Shown: piece by piece, positions 38,281-46,703 of the stretch | How positions within the stretch are numbered: position 1 is the stretch's first letter | Layout: every line of letters starts with the position of its first letter | Assembly: GCF_016879755.1 (NCBI RefSeq) | Contig: NZ_WOFU01000001.1 | Span: 992,001-1,056,000 of the forward strand | Direction: 5' to 3' | DNA: 64,000 nucleotides | Source: Bacillus sp. B15-48 | GTDB lineage: Bacteria > Bacillota > Bacilli > Bacillales > Cytobacillaceae | The notes under the pieces: model-generated | Databases searched by the model: none | What the model was told of the DNA's origin: nothing | The model's input: only the letters and a program-made list of their open reading frames with translations | Made by a program: the position numbers and the translations under genes

Positions 38281-40347
38281 ATGGAAATCATGACAGATCA
38301 GCGGTTTAGAAAAACATTGAAGGTTTTCCGAGCACTCCTTTTCATTGGGATGATTGTCACGGCCTTATTTTTACTTTGTTATTTTTCGGTGATTGGATAT
38401 GCGAAACTGCTCGGCCCACCGCAACTTTCTGTCCCACAGTCAACGATTATTATGTCGGCCGACGGAACCGTTATTGGGGAAAGTCATAATGGTCAAAAAC
38501 GGTATTGGGTGCCACTAAAAGATATTTCTCCGCATCTCGTTAAAGCGACGATTTCAATTGAAGACCGTCAATTTTACGCCCATCATGGCTTTGATTTTAA
38601 ACGGATTGCTGGAGCCGCAATTGCTGATATAAAAGCGATGGCAAAGGTACAAGGAGCAAGCACGATTACCCAGCAATATGCCCGAAATCTATATCTTGAA
38701 CACGATAAAACGTGGAAGCGAAAGCTGACGGAAGCTTTTTATACGATTCGCCTGGAAATGAATTATTCAAAAAATGAAATTCTTGAAGGCTATTTAAATA
38801 CGATTTATTACGGAAATGGCGCCTATGGTGTGCAAGCGGCCAGCCAGTTCTATTTTGGAAAAGATGCGAAAGAGCTATCGCTTGCAGAAGCCGCGATGCT
38901 TGCGGGGATTCCGAAAGGACCAAGTCTTTACTCGCCATTGGCGAATGAGGAAAAGGCAGAAAATCGCCAAGCTACAATTCTAACAGCGATGACGACGAAA
39001 GGCTATATTGATGAGGAAGAAGCAGCAAGGGCTACGCGCGAGCGATTGCGTTATGTCGGCAAGCATCCATCAGGAGAACTTGGTCACGCTCCGTATTTTC
39101 TCGACGCCGTTCAAAACGAGCTTAAATACGAGTTAAATCTCGATGAACGGACGATTGCCCTTGGTGGATTAAAGATCATCACGACGCTCAATTTAGAGCA
39201 GCAAAAAATCGCTGAGGAAATCATTGCCAACACGATTGCCGACGACTCAGAAATTCAAACGGCCTTTGTAGCGATGAATCCTGAGAATGGCCATGTGACT
39301 GCGATGATTGGCGGAAGAAATTATCAGGAAAGCCCGTTTAACCGTGCCATTCAAGCTGTACGTCAGCCCGGTTCAACCATTAAGCCACTCTTATATTATG
39401 CTGCGCTTGAACATGGGTTTACCCCATCGACGACGATGAAAAGTGAGCTGACGACATTTCGCTTTGATGACGGGATCTCTGAGTATACACCGCATAATTT
39501 TAATAATAAATATGCAAACGATGAAATTACGATGGCGCAGGCGTTGGCCTTATCCGATAATGTTTACGCTGTGAAAACGCATTTATTCCTCGGCGAGAGA
39601 ACGCTCGTTGAGACGGCAAAAATCTTTGGCTTAACGACGAAAATGACGCAAGTTCCATCGCTCGCTCTCGGTACATCTGGGGTTAGAGTCGTTGAATTAA
39701 CTTCCGCCTACAGCATGCTTGCCAATGGTGGGAAATGGGTTGAGCCGGTCTTTATTGAGCGCGTCGAAAATCATAATGGCGAGGTCATTTATGAGCATGA
39801 GGAAAAAGAAAGACAAGTTTTGCAGCCAGAGCTTGCTTCCGTCATGAGCCATATGATGACCGGCATGTTCGATCCGAAACTTAACGGCTATTCTGCGGTT
39901 ACAGGGATTACGATGGCCGATGAGCTGAGCCGTCCATATGCAGGAAAATCAGGATCAACGAATACGGACAGCTGGATGATTGGCTATACCCCGCAACTTG
40001 TCGCGTCTGTCTGGACTGGCTATGATAAAGGGAAAACGATCAGTCTTACCACCGAAAAAGTGTATAGCAAAGATATCTGGTTTGATTTTATGGAAACATC
40101 GCTTCAAGACGAACCTGTGGAATCATTTGCTGCACCCGACGGCACCGTGGGTGTTTATGTGAATCCCGATAACGGAAAACTCGCGACTGAAAGCTGTCCA
40201 GTCCAGCGCCTCACCTACTTCAAAGCAGGAACTGAGCCACTGGAATACTGTATCGAGCACCTCGATGACGACGAAGCGCCTAAAGAGGAAAAGCATGAAC
40301 AACGACAGGAAAAGAAACCATGGTATAAACGAATCTTTGGAAGGTAA
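38281..40347 (+). CDS. pbpG: Class A penicillin-binding protein PbpG
   Basis: Bifunctional peptidoglycan polymerase and transpeptidase. The 688-residue protein has one N-terminal membrane helix (about residues 18-40), a GT51 domain (catalytic Glu in EDRQFYAHHGFD; GASTITQQYARN; LEGYLNTIYYGNGAYGV), and a transpeptidase domain with PGSTIKP (SxxK), SDN and KSGSTN in AGKSGSTNTDSWM. The tail is charged. I chose the ATG at 38281, with a run of G as ribosome site; an ATG at 38272 is too close to it. In B. subtilis the gene here, ywhE, is a forespore PBP. Confidence 0.94.
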   Translation: MEIMTDQRFRKTLKVFRALLFIGMIVTALFLLCYFSVIGYAKLLGPPQLSVPQSTIIMSADGTVIGESHNGQKRYWVPLKDISPHLVKATISIEDRQFYAHHGFDFKRIAGAAIADIKAMAKVQGASTITQQYARNLYLEHDKTWKRKLTEAFYTIRLEMNYSKNEILEGYLNTIYYGNGAYGVQAASQFYFGKDAKELSLAEAAMLAGIPKGPSLYSPLANEEKAENRQATILTAMTTKGYIDEEEAARATRERLRYVGKHPSGELGHAPYFLDAVQNELKYELNLDERTIALGGLKIITTLNLEQQKIAEEIIANTIADDSEIQTAFVAMNPENGHVTAMIGGRNYQESPFNRAIQAVRQPGSTIKPLLYYAALEHGFTPSTTMKSELTTFRFDDGISEYTPHNFNNKYANDEITMAQALALSDNVYAVKTHLFLGERTLVETAKIFGLTTKMTQVPSLALGTSGVRVVELTSAYSMLANGGKWVEPVFIERVENHNGEVIYEHEEKERQVLQPELASVMSHMMTGMFDPKLNGYSAVTGITMADELSRPYAGKSGSTNTDSWMIGYTPQLVASVWTGYDKGKTISLTTEKVYSKDIWFDFMETSLQDEPVESFAAPDGTVGVYVNPDNGKLATESCPVQRLTYFKAGTEPLEYCIEHLDDDEAPKEEKHEQRQEKKPWYKRIFGR

Positions 40348-40470
40348 AAAAGCGCAAGCGCCTTGCTCAGGGGCGACAAGCATAAGGCAAGCCGACGAGA
40401 AGGTTGCTCTTTAACCTTCACGGCGGATTGACTTATGACCTCGAGCCCCTAGGCGCTGGAGCTAGTCAGT
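40348..40470 (+). repeat. Long palindromic intergenic element, copy 1
   Basis: Begins AAGCGCAAGCGCCTTGCTC, runs through GGGGCGACAAGCATAAG, an inner GGTTGCTCTTTAACC hairpin, and GACCTCGAGCCCCTAGG, and ends GGCGCTGGAGCT. The halves are complementary in blocks, so the RNA or single strand would fold into one long stem. The same element occurs at 46018-46135, with a partial copy at 46143. Similar sequences are common in Bacillus genomes, from memory. It lies directly after pbpG. Confidence 0.8.
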
Positions 40471-40504
40471 TCTAACTTCTGAAATTTATACTTTCTTTTC
40501 TAGT

Positions 40505-40540
40505 AAAAAACCGCGAGCCAAACGGCTTCGCGGTTTTTTA
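40505..40540. terminator. Terminator after pbpG
   Basis: AAAAAACCGCGAGCC and GGCTTCGCGGTTTTTT arms around AAAC, T-runs both ways. Confidence 0.88.
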
Positions 40541-40614
40541 CGTCCTAGTCTGACGTGTGTCCATGTCGTTTTTAGTTTACATTTTCTCCAACTTGAAGGC
40601 AAGTATTTTTTAGG

Positions 40615-40765
40615 ATAATTATCCCAATAAAGCGAAACTTCCATCAGAGGGGATTTTCTTCATCCCCCTCTGATCTAATGGTTAGTCACGCGGAGCCTGA
40701 TTGATAATTCTTTCGGGCTGAAGCCCAAAGAAAAATCTTATCTCGCCAATCGGGCATTTACCCAA
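40615..40765. other. Structured intergenic segment with two hairpins
   Basis: TCAGAGGGG and CCCCTCTGA (about 40644-40673) form one stem, and TTCTTTCGGGC with GCCCAAAGAA (about 40710-40736) a second. The second is followed by CGCCAATCGGGCATTTACCC. No reading frame crosses it. It may be the 3' region of ywhD, a small RNA, or a repeat copy. I cannot name a family. Confidence 0.45.
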
Positions 40766-40809
40766 CTTATCCTTTATTGGTCCTCAAAGCAAAGTCTTGA
40801 AGTAGGGAA

Positions 40810-41331
40810 TTACTGCCCGTTAATCTGCGATAAACCCTTCTTCAACTGTTCCGGCGAACGCCCCCACATACCCGCATCATGGCCTTCCAGGTAGGTCGCT
40901 AAAATTTGCTTCGACTTGTCATCCATATGGTCAACGATGATGTGACGTTTGATTGATTTATCAAGACGATTGACATGTTCTGGCAATGATTTATAACCGC
41001 GGCGAATTTCGCGGTTCACCGTCATTTCACATGCGGTTACCCCTGCATAGTATGGCCCTTCTTCGCTGCGGTCAATCGTTACCCACACAAGCCAATATAA
41101 CTTTGCATCTGGTACTTCTTCACGATTCGGCAAAAACTTAATACCTTTTTCAACGACACTACGCGCATGCAATGCACCAATGTCTACTTCAGCCTCTCCT
41201 GCTTCCACATCAACAATTACTGGAGAGACATTATCCAAACTTAAGCTTCCTTTGCCAAACCCTTTATGTCCATCGAGCGGGTCTGTTTTTATAATGTTAA
41301 AACCAATGTTTTTCTTCTTTTTTTCTTCCAT
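40810..41331 (-). CDS. ywhD: YwhD-family protein, function unknown
   Basis: A 173-residue soluble protein conserved in Bacillus next to ywhC. It has a lysine-rich start, FNIIKTDPLDGHKGFGKGS, a central KLYWLVWVTIDRSEEGPYYAGVTACEM segment (for example LYWLVWVTIDRSEEGPYYAG), and DAGMWGRSPEQLKKGL near the end. No membrane segment or catalytic motif that I can assign. It lies 14 bp downstream of ywhC on the same strand and is probably cotranscribed. Confidence 0.85.
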   Translation of the reverse strand: MEEKKKKNIGFNIIKTDPLDGHKGFGKGSLSLDNVSPVIVDVEAGEAEVDIGALHARSVVEKGIKFLPNREEVPDAKLYWLVWVTIDRSEEGPYYAGVTACEMTVNREIRRGYKSLPEHVNRLDKSIKRHIIVDHMDDKSKQILATYLEGHDAGMWGRSPEQLKKGLSQINGQ

Positions 41332-41345
41332 AAAAAGAGATCCTC

Positions 41346-41990
41346 CTATCGAAGCAATTGTATAAAAAATTCATTTAACCCACCTAATACAAACGGAATC
41401 ACCGTATGGAAAATCGGTGCAATCGTATAAGAACTAAGTGGCGTAATTACAAGAATAAGAAAAATTATGATGCCGTATTTTTCATACTGTGTAAGCCGGG
41501 CGCGAACATCAGCAGGAGCCAAATCCTCAATAATCCGATAGCCATCAAGCGGCGGAACTGGCAATAAGTTGAAAATAAATAACACCATATTCAACCAAAT
41601 AAAAACATTGAAAAACTCAAGGATTGTTGGTGTTACCCCTACCCCAAATGCAAGCATTCCGTACAAGATGATATAGCCGAGAATGACAAGCAAAAAGTTG
41701 CTTAATGGTCCTGCAACCGAAACAAGGATACCAGCAAACCGCGGATTTTTAAAGAAAAAGCGATTGACCGGTACAGGTCTTGCCCAGCCAAACCCAGCAA
41801 TAAAAATGAGAATCGTCCCGAATGGATCGAGATGCTTGAGCGGATTGAGCGTTAACCTTCCTTGCCTTGCTGCCGTATGATCGCCAAATTTATAGGCGAC
41901 AAACGCATGTGCAAATTCATGGAGCGTGAAAGCAATAATTAACGTAATCGCCACATAAATAAATTGGTCGAATGAATAGGCAAGCCCCAC
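41346..41990 (-). CDS. ywhC: Site-2 type membrane metalloprotease YwhC (M50 family)
   Basis: A 214-residue intramembrane protease with about five or six hydrophobic helices. The zinc motif HEFAH is in the first helix (TLHEFAHAFVAYKFGD). The second conserved motif NLLPVPPLDGYRIIEDL supplies the metal-binding Asp. Substrate unknown. It is short, without a PDZ domain, like other small Bacillus M50 proteins. Pairs with ywhD; divergent from ywhB. Confidence 0.92.
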   Translation of the reverse strand: MGLAYSFDQFIYVAITLIIAFTLHEFAHAFVAYKFGDHTAARQGRLTLNPLKHLDPFGTILIFIAGFGWARPVPVNRFFFKNPRFAGILVSVAGPLSNFLLVILGYIILYGMLAFGVGVTPTILEFFNVFIWLNMVLFIFNLLPVPPLDGYRIIEDLAPADVRARLTQYEKYGIIIFLILVITPLSSYTIAPIFHTVIPFVLGGLNEFFIQLLR

Positions 41991-42106
41991 TTTTTTGTCC
42001 CCTTTTGATCTTATTGATAACAGTATACCTTATTCTTTTATGACTTGCACATTTCCTTCAAATATGGAAAACTCAAGAAAGAGCGATTTTAAGGAGGGAT
42101 ACACCC

Positions 42107-42292
42107 ATGCCATATGTAACAGTAAAAATGCTGCCAGGACGCAGCGACGATCAAAAGAAAGCACTCGTTGAGAAAGTAACCGATGCGGTTGCTGAAACAA
42201 CTGGTGCCCCGAAAGAAAATGTTGTCGTGTTCATTGAAGAAATGAGCAAGGATCACTACGGAGTTGGCGGAAAACGTCTCAGCGATCAATAA
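42107..42292 (+). CDS. ywhB: 4-oxalocrotonate tautomerase-like enzyme
   Basis: A 61-residue tautomerase subunit with the catalytic Pro right after the start methionine (MPYVTVKMLPGRSDDQK) and the Arg of GRS in place. These proteins assemble as hexamers. In B. subtilis YwhB tautomerises 2-hydroxymuconate-type substrates; the physiological one is unknown. TAAGGAGGG lies about 10 nt before the ATG. Order with ywhC and ywhD matches B. subtilis. Confidence 0.93.
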   Translation: MPYVTVKMLPGRSDDQKKALVEKVTDAVAETTGAPKENVVVFIEEMSKDHYGVGGKRLSDQ

Positions 42293-42334
42293 TGCAAGGA
42301 AGGTTAACCGGGTGCCAGCAGCGCACCCTTTTTT

Positions 42335-42600
42335 ATGGTTTTTTGTTCGATTCCGTCATTTGCTCTACGGCTTGCCCCGTTTTTGTTCGTCCCTATACGG
42401 TTTATCCAGTTTTTTGTTCGATCCTCTACGGTTTTCCCCAATTTTTGTTCGTCCTACCCATCTACTCTACAGTTCCATCCATATACTCTACGGTTTTACC
42501 CATATACTCTACGTAATGACCACCTTACTCTACGGTTTCAGCCGTTTACTCTACAAAAACACCACTTTACTCTACAAAAGACAGATTTTACCAACCACCA
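42335..42600. repeat. Phased short repeats: ACTCTAC every 21 bp
   Basis: ACTCTAC occurs at 42464, 42485, 42506, 42527, 42548 and 42569, exactly 21 bp apart, with the 14 bases between poorly conserved. To the left (42345-42450) are looser units with TTTTTGTTCG and CTCTACGG at longer spacing. It fills most of the 332-bp gap between convergent ywhB and ywgA. No credible gene. Confidence 0.85.
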
Positions 42601-42610
42601 GCGAGAAGAA

Positions 42611-42640
42611 AGCCAGACAATCTCTCATTGTCTGGCACCT
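42611..42640 (-). terminator. Terminator overlapping the ywgA stop
   Basis: Minus strand GCCAGACAAT, 5-nt loop, ATTGTCTGGC, then TTTCTTCT. The 5' arm includes the ywgA stop codon. Confidence 0.7.
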
Positions 42641-43131
42641 GTTTTTAACTTTCCAATATATAAAAAGGCATTTTCCAATTCTTCATCACTGTACTTTTGG
42701 CTTTTCTTCACAGTCCGCACTTTCTCAATGACCTCATCCTTTGAAAGAGTATCAAAAAAGAGTATCGTTGAAACAAGCTCAAGGAATCTAGCATTCTGCG
42801 TATTAATATTCATTAAACAATCGTGAAGCTGCGGCATCTCCACTTGATTCATACTTAGAAACTCCTCGCCCGCTTCCGTCAGTGTATAGCGATACTGATA
42901 ATAGCCGCCCTTTTTTTCCCTCACTTCATTCAAAAAACCCATATTGCACAGCTCTTCGACCCTTAGCGTCAGCTCCTCAGAATACGGTCCATAAAAATGA
43001 AACTGAAACCTTTCCTGAAAAGGAAAATTCATCTTCTTCGCAATATAAATCATTTTCTGCAGCTTTTTCCGTCCAATCACTTCACCGGAAAGGGCAATTG
43101 CTTGGATGATTTTTGCATGATCTTTTAACAA
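42625..43131 (-). CDS. ywgA: YwgA-family protein
   Basis: A 168-residue protein conserved beside ywfO. It reads like a small winged-helix protein: ALSGEVIGRKKLQKMIYIAKKM as the first helices, then FGPY-type YGPYSEELTLRVEELCNMGFL and a YYQYRYTLTEAGEEFL wing. No cysteine or catalytic motif. The gene starts 6 bp after ywfO ends, so the two are probably one operon. Function unknown. Confidence 0.8.
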   Translation of the reverse strand: MLKDHAKIIQAIALSGEVIGRKKLQKMIYIAKKMNFPFQERFQFHFYGPYSEELTLRVEELCNMGFLNEVREKKGGYYQYRYTLTEAGEEFLSMNQVEMPQLHDCLMNINTQNARFLELVSTILFFDTLSKDEVIEKVRTVKKSQKYSDEELENAFLYIGKLKTGARQ

Positions 43132-43137
43132 AACGAG

Positions 43138-44427
43138 TCAACTCCTGTTTTTCGATTCAAGAAGCTCTAAAATTTCTTTATTGCCTCCCACTAGGTCTGC
43201 TGGGTAATATAATTTATGATCTGTTCGACGTTTCCCAGAAATCGCATCGACAATATCAGATTCCCGTGACAGTTCGCGAAGCTCGTCGCTCCCCATTAAT
43301 AAATGAATAGGTAATCGCTCCTCTTCCTCACCGGGACGATAAAAATCATAGGGCAAATCAGAAGATGAATCGACGACGAGATAATATTCAGGGTTTATTC
43401 CTGCTTTAGTAAATAATTGTGAAAGCGTGGCAAGTTTTTTATATTCCTTTGCAGGATCAAATTCGACATATTTAAAAAGATTGCGATTGAGGAAGCGAGC
43501 GCATAGATCTCTTAAAATCTCATCCTCTTCTTCCTGCCAAATTTGAAAATAATAAAGGACTGTTCCTTCATCCAATTTTATATAATCATTTAACGTCACA
43601 CGCTCACTAAAAAATGAATAAAAATGTGCTGGCATATGTTTAAAAGAATAGCGTTGCTCATAAAGCTCTTTCGCCCGGTGAAGAATTTTCGTCAAAATGA
43701 CTTCCGCACTCCTTGTCACCGGATGAAAATACACTTGCCAATACATTTGATATCGACTCATAATATAGTCTTCCACCGCATGCATGCCGCTTTGCTTAAA
43801 CACAACTTGGTCTTCACGCGGCCGCATCACGCGTAAAATCCGCTCCATATCAAAATGACCGTAGCTAACACCTGTATAATACGCATCTCGCTGCAAATAA
43901 TCCATGCGATCGGCATCAATTTGGCTTGAAATGAGGCTGACGACGAGTTTGTTTTCATACGTCTTATCGATCACCTCAGCAACCTTTTTCGGGAAATCAG
44001 CTCCAACTCGTGACAGCACCTGATTCACTTCTGTATCACCAAGGATAATCGCCTTCGTAAAATCTTCATGATCCAGTTCAAATACTTTTTCAAAGGAATG
44101 GGAAAATGGGCCGTGACCTAAATCATGCAAAAGCGCCGCACAAAGACTTAATAGTCGTTCCTCTTGATCCCACTCTGCTCGTCCAATAAAAACGGTATCA
44201 ACAATTCTGCGCACAATTTCATAGACACCTAACGAGTGATTGAATCGACTATGTTCCGCACCGTGAAAAGTCAAAAATGTCGTGCCTAGTTGCTTAATTC
44301 GCCGCAACCTTTGGAATTCCTTCGTTCCAATTAAGTCCCAAATCACGCGATCCCTTACATGGATATAGCGGTGAACAGGGTCTTTAAACACTTTTTCTTC
44401 ATGCAATTTCTCAGCCGAATAGTCCAT
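43138..44427 (-). CDS. ywfO: HD-domain dNTP triphosphohydrolase-like protein YwfO
   Basis: A 429-residue HD phosphohydrolase. The start IWDLIGTKEFQRLRRIKQLGTTFLTFHGAEHSRFNHSLGVY (for example EFQRLRRIKQLGTTFLTF) is the SAMHD1/dGTPase signature. The metal residues are His in SRFNHSLGV, the His-Asp pair in LLHDLGHGPFSHSFE, and the Asp in SSQIDADRMDYL. In Firmicutes related enzymes remove triphosphate from dNTPs and respond to nucleotides. Coupled to ywgA. Confidence 0.9.
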   Translation of the reverse strand: MDYSAEKLHEEKVFKDPVHRYIHVRDRVIWDLIGTKEFQRLRRIKQLGTTFLTFHGAEHSRFNHSLGVYEIVRRIVDTVFIGRAEWDQEERLLSLCAALLHDLGHGPFSHSFEKVFELDHEDFTKAIILGDTEVNQVLSRVGADFPKKVAEVIDKTYENKLVVSLISSQIDADRMDYLQRDAYYTGVSYGHFDMERILRVMRPREDQVVFKQSGMHAVEDYIMSRYQMYWQVYFHPVTRSAEVILTKILHRAKELYEQRYSFKHMPAHFYSFFSERVTLNDYIKLDEGTVLYYFQIWQEEEDEILRDLCARFLNRNLFKYVEFDPAKEYKKLATLSQLFTKAGINPEYYLVVDSSSDLPYDFYRPGEEEERLPIHLLMGSDELRELSRESDIVDAISGKRRTDHKLYYPADLVGGNKEILELLESKNRS

Positions 44428-44531
44428 TCTTTCCCTTCTTCCTCATTAACATATCCCTATTATAGAATGTTTCCCGCGACAAATCATCCCATCTTTCAGC
44501 AAAACTGTTTTTTTTCATATTCATAGTAAAA

Positions 44532-44558
44532 AAATAAAAGTCACCTATTTAAGATGAC
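44532..44558 (-). terminator. Weak terminator after the DUF1450 gene
   Basis: Minus strand AAGTCATC, 7-nt loop, GGTGACTTTTATTTT, overlapping the stop region. Confidence 0.6.
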
Positions 44559-44780
44559 TTATTTTAATTTCTTATCGATTTTTTCCATTAACTCATCCTC
44601 AGTTAATGCCGCAACCGGACGATTATTTACGAACGCAAACGTCTTTTTTCGCCCTGGACCGCAATAAGATTGACAGCCTATCTCTATTTTCGCATCAGGA
44701 TCTTTTTCCTTTAAACGAGGAATAAGTGTCTTTAAGTTTACGGCCTGACAATCGTCGCAAACACGAAATTCGTTTGCCAT
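44559..44780 (-). CDS. DUF1450 protein (YuzB-like, cysteine-rich)
   Basis: A 73-residue protein with paired cysteines CDDC near residue 8 and CQSYCG near residue 37, a thin thioredoxin-like or ferredoxin-like pattern that could bind iron-sulfur or form disulfides. I chose the ATG at 44780 because AAAGGG lies 9 nt upstream; a TTG at 44789 is too close. It stands alone upstream of ywfO. Function unknown. Confidence 0.85.
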   Translation of the reverse strand: MANEFRVCDDCQAVNLKTLIPRLKEKDPDAKIEIGCQSYCGPGRKKTFAFVNNRPVAALTEDELMEKIDKKLK

Positions 44781-44970
44781 TGTTGACAACCCTTTCTATA
44801 GTAAAATGAATCTTCCATTCTGTCCGTTACCAAACACTAAAGGGTATTTTACAGCTTATCCATAACGAATGCAAGTTCACAGTTTGCTCCACTTTATGCC
44901 GATCACACCAACTAAAAACGACTTCCTACTATAAAAAAGGGAAAAATCTACTATCCTTTCAATCAGGAAT

Positions 44971-44999
44971 GTATAAACCTTGTAAAAATCGGACATCCT
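44971..44999 (+). promoter_or_regulatory. Sigma-F type promoter of rsfA
   Basis: GTATA (44971-44975), exactly 15 bp, GGACATCCT (44991-44999). This fits the forespore consensus GYATA-N15-GGNNANNNT completely. It lies 55 bp before rsfA, a gene known to be sigma-F controlled in B. subtilis. Confidence 0.75.
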
Positions 45000-45053
45000 A
45001 AAACTAGATTTTACTTAATTTGTCAAGGATTTTTTAAGGGAGTTGAAAAAAAA

Positions 45054-46013
45054 GTGAAAACTCGTCAGGACGCATGGACAGAAGAAAATGATTTATTGCT
45101 AGCTGAAACTGTATTGAGACATGTTAGAGAAGGCAGTACGCAGTTGAATGCTTTTGAAGAGGTAGGTGACAAGCTCGATCGAACATCAGCCGCTTGTGGC
45201 TTCAGATGGAACGCAGTTGTTCGCCATCGTTATGAAAAGGCATTGCAGCTCGCGAAAAAGCAGCGAAAGCAACGCCAAAGAATTCTTGGAAAAGACCAAG
45301 GTGGAAAGAAGAAGCTTCTCTATTCGCCACCTGTTCCATCACTAGATGAACTTGGTATTCAACAGACGGAAATGTCTGCTGAACTCACGTTAGACACACT
45401 GCAAATGCAGGATACTTATGGTTTAGATGGGATACAACAATTACAAGAATCGATGCTTTTACAAGATTCAGAAGGTAGCGAATCAGAATCATCAGAACAG
45501 GAAACGATAGATACTACATCATATGAACAGGAAACAAACGATACTACATCACCGGAAACCGAAGAAACAGAAAATCAGGAAACGGCCACATCACATCAGC
45601 CGTCCGTTCAACAACCACCGATTCCATCACAGACTCGACAACCTGTGGTTCCAACACGGACTCAACAACCTGTTGTTCCACCACTGACTCAACAACCAAT
45701 TGGTGGCATAACGCTCGGTCACGTGATTGCATATTTACAAAACATGAATAACACGAATTTCCACGCCGACATTTACAAGAGCGAGAATGAGAGATTAATG
45801 CGTGAAATCGTCGGCTTAAGAAAAGAAAATGATGAATTAAAAGCGAAGATTAAGAAACTTGAAGAAAATGCCAATACGATGCAAGAAGATTACGAGACGC
45901 TGATGAAAATCATGAACCGTGCACGCAAGCTCGTCCTCTTCGATGAAGAAGAAGAGCGCCCAACAAAATTTAAAATGGACCGAAACGGAAACCTCGAAAA
46001 AGTCGCAGAGTAA
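45054..46013 (+). CDS. rsfA: Prespore regulator RsfA
   Basis: Forespore transcription regulator that modulates sigma-F genes. The 319-residue product has an N-terminal Myb-like domain (RQDAWTEENDLLLAETVLRH to AACGFRWNAVVRHRYEKAL). A low-complexity middle follows (about 140-225), rich in Glu, Gln, Ser and Thr, with repeated TQQPVVP units. A C-terminal coiled coil (about 240-300) is the putative dimer part. It is longer than the B. subtilis protein (about 258, from memory), the extra being mostly the middle. GTG start with GGGAGTT about 9 nt upstream. Preceded by a sigma-F promoter. Confidence 0.92.
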   Translation: MKTRQDAWTEENDLLLAETVLRHVREGSTQLNAFEEVGDKLDRTSAACGFRWNAVVRHRYEKALQLAKKQRKQRQRILGKDQGGKKKLLYSPPVPSLDELGIQQTEMSAELTLDTLQMQDTYGLDGIQQLQESMLLQDSEGSESESSEQETIDTTSYEQETNDTTSPETEETENQETATSHQPSVQQPPIPSQTRQPVVPTRTQQPVVPPLTQQPIGGITLGHVIAYLQNMNNTNFHADIYKSENERLMREIVGLRKENDELKAKIKKLEENANTMQEDYETLMKIMNRARKLVLFDEEEERPTKFKMDRNGNLEKVAE

Positions 46014-46180
46014 CCCAAAAGCGGAAGCGCCTTGCTCAGGGGCGACTAGCATAAGACGAGCCGACGAGAAGGTTGCCCTTTAACCTTCACGGCGGATTGG
46101 CTTATGACCTCGAGCCCCTAGGCGCTGGAGCTGGACGAAACTAAAGCGGAAGCGCCTTGCCCAGGGGCGACTAACCAGTG
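46014..46180 (+). repeat. Long palindromic intergenic element, copy 2 plus a partial copy
   Basis: From about 46018 the sequence is near identical to 40348-40470 (AAGCGGAAGCGCCTTGCTC to GGCGCTGGAGCTGGAC). A second left end begins at 46145 (GCGGAAGCGCCTTGCCCAG) and stops after about 27 bp. It directly follows the rsfA stop, as copy 1 follows pbpG. Confidence 0.8.
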
Positions 46181-46184
46181 TTAG

Positions 46185-46385
46185 TTTAAATAAGCGGAGG
46201 TTTTCCGTCTAAACTGCAGAATAGAGCTCGGTTCGGGGGAAATAAGCGGAGATTTTCCGCTTAAGCAAAGCAAAATGGTCCATTTTCATGTTTTTCGATG
46301 AAATAGGCGGAATCTTTCCGTCTATTTCATCTATTTTTCTTGCTATTTCCTCAATAAGAGGAAACTCTCCGTTTATTTATAAGAC
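46185..46385 (+). repeat. Series of AAATAAGCGGA palindromes
   Basis: Four imperfect palindromes: AAATAAGCGGAGGTTTTCC, ATAAGCGGAGATTTTCCGCT, ATAGGCGGAATCTTTCCG and AAGAGGAAACTCTCCGTTTA, each able to form a hairpin with a GGA...TCC stem. They lie in a gap of 690 bp between rsfA and lipL. Similar palindromes are common in Bacillus intergenic DNA, from memory. The rest of the gap (46385-46540) holds nothing I recognise. Confidence 0.7.
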
Positions 46386-46542
46386 CAAACTGAATCCCTC
46401 TTCTGGGTTCGTGAGGATTCGCTCTTTAATGGTTGTGGTAGAGCATCGCTTTCAAAACCTTAGTTTGTTTTGTAGATGGATAAATTTCCTGCCGATTCTT
46501 GGAGATTTGGAAATCACTTAACCGGGTGCTTATCTTAGTATA

Positions 46543-46583
46543 AAAAATGCTTGGAGCATAATAATGTCTCCAAGCATTTTTCT
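46543..46583. terminator. Terminator between rsfA and lipL
   Basis: AAAAATGCTTGGAG and CTCCAAGCATTTTT arms around an 11-nt loop. It is far from both stops (about 120 bp from lipL). Confidence 0.8.
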
Positions 46584-46703
46584 TTGCTGATTTACTTGCC
46601 AAATTGCTTTTTCATTCTAGTGTGAATAACTATACTAAAAGCAATGTTGATTCGGATGTTGTTGTACTTCAAAACCGAACCCGTTCCCTTTACATGGCCT
46701 GTT

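Noticed and set aside
42264-42826. Two overlapping plus-strand frames downstream of ywhB
   Set aside because: They run through the 21-bp phased repeats and into the antisense of ywgA; composition is Phe/Tyr/Leu-rich repeat, not protein-like.
45544-45732. A minus-strand frame inside rsfA
   Set aside because: It mirrors the low-complexity middle of rsfA and has no start signal.
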